A stretch of DNA of 64,000 nt. Source: Sphingomonadales bacterium UBA2369 (GTDB lineage: Bacteria; Pseudomonadota; Alphaproteobacteria; Sphingomonadales; Sphingomonadaceae). A program made the translations under genes and the position numbers. Positions 61,220-64,000 of the stretch are shown here, piece by piece (position 1 is the first letter of the stretch; each line of letters opens with the position of its first letter). The notes beneath the pieces were generated by a model. The model was not told where the DNA came from, made no database searches, and worked only from the letters and a program-made list of their open reading frames with translations. The stretch is from assembly GCA_002344055.1 (NCBI GenBank), contig DDTH01000003.1:39091-103090 (forward strand). Reading direction: 5' to 3'.

Positions 61220-62232
61220 CCCAGCACGGCCTCGGCCCAGGCTGCATAAGGCGTCCTGCTGAGCACGGCCCGCTGGACCTGTTCCGACACCGCGTTGATC
61301 GCCTCGTGCGGCTTCGGCCCCGGATGGACCGGGCGGCGCAGCGGCCGGGTGCCCGCCGGCATGGCGATGATCTCCGCGATTGCGCGCGGCACATCGGCCG
61401 GGTCGGTATTGCCGCCGAGCGCGCTGTCGCGCAGCTGGAATTCGGGATAGCCGGCTTCCAGTTCGTCCGGCGTGCGGTCCAGCAATTGGCGCGTCAGCCG
61501 GATCCGGTTCGGCCAGACCTGGGTCGGATAGCCGCCCGGCTGAATGATCACGACTTCGATCCCGCGCGGCGCCAGTTCGTAGGCGAGCTGTTCGCTCATC
61601 GCCTCGACCGCGAACTTGGTGGCCGCATACATGCCGCCGAACGGAATCATCATTCGCCCGAGCTGCGACGAGACGTTGAAGATCACGCCCGCGCGCCGCG
61701 CCCGCATGGCAGGAAGCACGGCGCGGTGCAGGCGCTGGAAGCCGACGACATTGGTGTCGAACATCGCCTGGGTCGCTGCGATGTCCTGCAACTCGACCGG
61801 GCCGGTGTAAGGGATGCCGGCATTGTTCACGAGCACGTCCAGCGCGCCGCCCGCGATCCGCTCGGCCTCCGCGACGCCGCGCGCGACCGAAGCGTCGTCG
61901 GTCACGTCGATCTCGACGACATGCAGGTCCAGCCGTTCGTCGCGCGCTACGCGCCGCAGCGTCTCCGCCTCTGGCCGCGGCACGTTGCGCATGCTGGCGA
62001 TCACCTTCGCACCGGCCCGCGCGTACAGCAGGGCGCCGGCATGGCCGAAGCCGGTCGAACTGCCGGTCACGAGGATCGATTTGCCACCCAGAAACGGCAC
62101 GGCCGGCGCGGCGGCACGGGCTTCGGGCTGTGTGCTTCCTCCGCCCGGCGCCTGTGCCTTCACGGGGCCCGTAAGTGCCGCCGCGGCGACGGTCCCGGCC
62201 AGCAATTCCCGCCGGGTCAGCTTCGCCTTCAT
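61216..62232 (-). CDS. Short-chain dehydrogenase with Tat signal peptide
   Basis: 338 aa from ATG 62232, GAGGAGGATGTG upstream. The N-terminus MKAKLTRRELLAGTVAAAALTGPVKAQ is a twin-arginine signal. The SDR core follows: cofactor motif TGSSTGFG at 56-63, NNAG at 136-139, and the catalytic S188/189 (NVSSQ), Y202 and K206 (YAATK). SDRs usually work in the cytoplasm with NAD(P)H; Tat export would carry the cofactor bound. The substrate is unknown. Downstream on the minus strand it meets the DUF6491 gene. Confidence 0.82.
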   Translation of the reverse strand: MKAKLTRRELLAGTVAAAALTGPVKAQAPGGGSTQPEARAAAPAVPFLGGKSILVTGSSTGFGHAGALLYARAGAKVIASMRNVPRPEAETLRRVARDERLDLHVVEIDVTDDASVARGVAEAERIAGGALDVLVNNAGIPYTGPVELQDIAATQAMFDTNVVGFQRLHRAVLPAMRARRAGVIFNVSSQLGRMMIPFGGMYAATKFAVEAMSEQLAYELAPRGIEVVIIQPGGYPTQVWPNRIRLTRQLLDRTPDELEAGYPEFQLRDSALGGNTDPADVPRAIAEIIAMPAGTRPLRRPVHPGPKPHEAINAVSEQVQRAVLSRTPYAAWAEAVLG

Positions 62233-62264
62233 CACATCCTCCTCAATGTCGTGCGTGCGCCTCT

Positions 62265-62642
62265 TCAGCCGCGCGGTTCGCGCAGCCGCCGGTCGCCCCT
62301 GCATTGCGCCAGCGGCACCTGGCGCCACGAAAAGATGCGGGTGATCTGGCTGTTGCGGCGATCGGTGCGGACCTGCGCGCAGGCACAGCCATAGCCGTAG
62401 CTGCCGTTCGGATGGGTGGCGATCCACTGCCGGCTGGCGGAAGAATCGCCGATCCGGTCGATGCCGCGCGCCTGATAGCCGCCTTGCGCGCCGATCAGCC
62501 ATTGCCGGTCGCGGTCGGTCAGCCAGTGATTGCCGGGCGTGGGGTTCTCGTACCAGCCGCAGCGATTCTCGCTGTTCGGCTGGGCGAAAGCGGCGGTCGC
62601 GGACAAAGCGAGAGCGGGCAGGATCAACAAAGTGCGGCGCAT
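62265..62642 (-). CDS. DUF4087-like exported protein
   Basis: 125 aa, signal MRRTLLILPALALSATAAFAQ. The mature part has CGWYENPTPGNHWLTDRDRQWLIGAQGGYQARGID and CACAQV, with a basic tail RGDRRLREPRG. The GWYENPTP-W pattern is typical of the DUF4087 family of periplasmic proteins; function unknown. It lies 32 nt upstream of the SDR gene on the same strand and may be co-transcribed with it. Confidence 0.75.
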   Translation of the reverse strand: MRRTLLILPALALSATAAFAQPNSENRCGWYENPTPGNHWLTDRDRQWLIGAQGGYQARGIDRIGDSSASRQWIATHPNGSYGYGCACAQVRTDRRNSQITRIFSWRQVPLAQCRGDRRLREPRG

Positions 62643-62814
62643 CGGCGGGACTCCTCATCGAACGGGCCAGTGGAGGGTAACGGGCCTCCCGGAGCGGAAC
62701 AAGCCGAGCCGAGAATGCGGCAGCGCACAAAATCTTGCTGCAGATCATGGACGATCCCCACGCCCATCCCTAGGCTCCCCGTCACAACGGCATGTTTGGG
62801 CGAAGGGAGTTCGT

Positions 62815-63447
62815 ATGCGTAGTGTGTTGCTCGTTGCCGCGGTGATGACCGTCACCGCCTGCAATCGCGGGGCCGCCAATAACAGCACAGCCAACGCCTC
62901 CATTCCCGGCACCAACACGAGTGCTGCCGCGGCCAACACAACTGCTCCCGCCACGCCTGCCGCCGACACCGAAGCCGTTCGCGCGGGCATCGCCGCGCGC
63001 TGGCCGGCGGGGCTGCCGGTGACCCCGGCGCAGGTCCGGGAGATGATCGTCACGACCAATGCCAGCGATACGGTCGTGGCGTTGGTCGGCCGCGAGGAAC
63101 AGAGCCGCTGGCAGACGGTGACCCGCGGCATCGCGCTCGGCGAGCCGGAGTGGATCGCGGTCGCGCCGCAACTCGCTTCCGGGGTGGACGGCGAGGGAGC
63201 CGAGAGCTTCTTCGCGGCTTTGTCCGAAACGTTGGTGACCAGCCCCGCCGCCGCCGTCCGCCTGATCGGCACGGATGGCGCGGAAGGCTATTGCAGCGAC
63301 AATGGCGCGATCAGCGACCCGGCCCAACAGCGCGCCTGGTACGCCGCCGCCATCGCCGCTGTGGAGGGGGTGTCGGAGCCGGATCTGCAGGCCGCCAAGA
63401 CCGCATGCCTCGCCAGGCTTCGGGCCGAAGCGCCGCGCCAGGGCTGA
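62815..63447 (+). CDS. Exported lipoprotein of unknown function
   Basis: 210 aa from ATG 62815, with AAGGGAG upstream. Lipobox VTAC at Cys16. A low-complexity N/T/A-rich tract follows (NNSTANASIPGTNTSAAAANTTAPATPAADTEAV), similar in style to the Thr-rich lipoproteins at 43 kb, then a folded domain of about 150 residues with TPAQVREMIVTTNASDTVVALVG and DGAEGYCSDNGAISDPAQQRAWYAA, and two cysteines. Function unknown. Confidence 0.7.
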   Translation: MRSVLLVAAVMTVTACNRGAANNSTANASIPGTNTSAAAANTTAPATPAADTEAVRAGIAARWPAGLPVTPAQVREMIVTTNASDTVVALVGREEQSRWQTVTRGIALGEPEWIAVAPQLASGVDGEGAESFFAALSETLVTSPAAAVRLIGTDGAEGYCSDNGAISDPAQQRAWYAAAIAAVEGVSEPDLQAAKTACLARLRAEAPRQG

Positions 63448-63520
63448 ACGCGGCTTCCCGCCAGGAAGCGGGAAGGTCCGGACCTGATGAACGCGGGTAC
63501 CGGCGCCGTATCCGTCAGGA

Positions 63521-63549
63521 TTGACGGTCGGCGCGGCGCGTGCCTAGAT
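63521..63549 (+). promoter_or_regulatory. Candidate housekeeping promoter of the last gene
   Basis: TTGACG (63521-63526), 17-nt spacer and CTAGAT (63544-63549) resemble the alphaproteobacterial -35/-10 boxes. The start codon lies 36 nt downstream. Confidence 0.5.
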
Positions 63550-63585
63550 TGAACCCCGCCACGCAACTCCTTGAAGGAGATTGCC

Positions 63586-64000
63586 ATGTTTGCCTTCATT
63601 GCCTTGCTTCTGGTGCTGCTGCAGCCGCCGGCTGGCGCGCCGCCCAGGGTGAATATCGATGTCGATGTCGGCATGTTCGAGCCGGAGGATTTCCCTGAAG
63701 CAGTCGTGCTTGAGCGCTACATGCCCCATGGGGAGATGGTCGCCCGGGTGGAGAGGATGATCACCGAAGGACGGTGCACGCTTGCGGGCGCGACCGCACG
63801 GCGCTTCAACATCGTCATTCCCTACGCGATCCTGATGGAGCCTGATGGCACGCCCAACAGCGTGGTGGTGAAGGAATCGGGCTGCGCCGACCTGGAAACC
63901 CTGGTCGGGCAGATCGTGCTGGCGCAGCTGGAGCGTGGCGACTTCGTGCCGAGCCACACGGAGGGCGACCGCTGGTATGTGAGCGAAGTGGCCTTCGCTT
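63586..64000 (+). CDS. Exported protein of unknown function, 3' end beyond window
   Basis: The frame starts at ATG 63586 (GAAGGAGATTGCC upstream) and runs open to the window end (138 codons). A short hydrophobic start MFAFIALLLVLLQPPAGAPP serves as signal. The following part reads RVNIDVDVGMFEPEDFPEAVVLERYMPHGEMVARVERMITEGRCTLAG with ARRFNIVIPYAILMEPDGTPNSVVVKESGCADLETLVGQIVL, showing a pattern 'PDGTP..VVVKESGCADLE' as in TonB C-terminal-like secreted domains (variable substitution over strands). The missing C-terminus prevents assignment. Confidence 0.65.
   Translation, partial: MFAFIALLLVLLQPPAGAPPRVNIDVDVGMFEPEDFPEAVVLERYMPHGEMVARVERMITEGRCTLAGATARRFNIVIPYAILMEPDGTPNSVVVKESGCADLETLVGQIVLAQLERGDFVPSHTEGDRWYVSEVAFA

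Overview
The window reads as a chromosomal segment of a GC-rich alphaproteobacterium, most likely of the Sphingomonadales (Sphingomonas-like). The pointers are: a GcrA cell-cycle regulator; an F0 ATP synthase operon (atpI-B-E-b'-b) that carries the split b/b' subunits of the class and stands apart from F1; a CTTG-N17-CCTATAT sigma-32 promoter before dnaK; a three-gene cytochrome bc1 operon; and two copies of a CCTGAGCTTGTCGAAGG palindrome of a kind I associate with sphingomonad genomes. Coding density is very high, gaps are short (none over 300 bases), and there is no sign of phage, transposase, CRISPR, rRNA or tRNA genes. The species assignment is inference from these features.

Layout. 1-2.2 kb: exported and membrane hypotheticals. 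2.3-3.9 kb: hrcA-grpE. 4.0-8.0 kb (minus strand): a tightly coupled run of a PCuAC copper chaperone, an MHS-family transporter, a membrane PH-domain protein, a cytochrome b561-type subunit and a Tat-exported molybdopterin oxidoreductase. 8.1-11.3 kb: dnaK-dnaJ. 11.3-13.8 kb: purB, a small exported protein, radC. 14.0-16.7 kb: F0 ATP synthase. 16.7-19.3 kb: a methyltransferase, an exported beta-propeller-like protein and a secreted small protein. 19.5-25.6 kb: uvrC, then two FemAB/GNAT-type proteins flanking a polysaccharide deacetylase, then recO-apaG. 25.6-30.9 kb: serine hydrolase, parE, an outer-membrane barrel, an HTH protein. 31-34.2 kb: a large DUF305-LVIVD fusion and gcrA. 34.4-37.2 kb: an exported protein with a TonB-box-like motif, an orphan ABC-2 permease, and two small tandem paralogues. 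37.3-42.5 kb: argD, proline iminopeptidase, hslO, queC-queE. 42.5-48.1 kb: exported protein, two Thr-rich lipoproteins, lipB, paired membrane proteins, hemF, trmL. 48.3-51.1 kb: petABC. 51.2-55.0 kb: Tyr-rich lipoprotein, MaoC dehydratase, a His-rich/HDM-repeat metal module, ychF. 55.1-57.8 kb: a zinc metalloprotease flanked by two related inverted-repeat elements. 57.9-64 kb: GST, 2OG-oxygenase-like protein, and a run of small exported proteins including a Tat-signal SDR.

Most of the window is housekeeping: proteostasis (hrcA/grpE/dnaK/dnaJ/hslO), energy (F0, bc1, haem, lipoate), DNA repair (uvrC, recO, radC, parE) and tRNA modification (queC/queE, trmL). I found no clear new defence or mobile system. 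The items most worth a second look are the structured leader before queC (41085-41178), the deacetylase/FemAB cluster, the molybdoenzyme operon with copper chaperone and transporter, the Tat-exported SDR, the HDM/His-rich metal pair, and the DUF305-LVIVD fusion.
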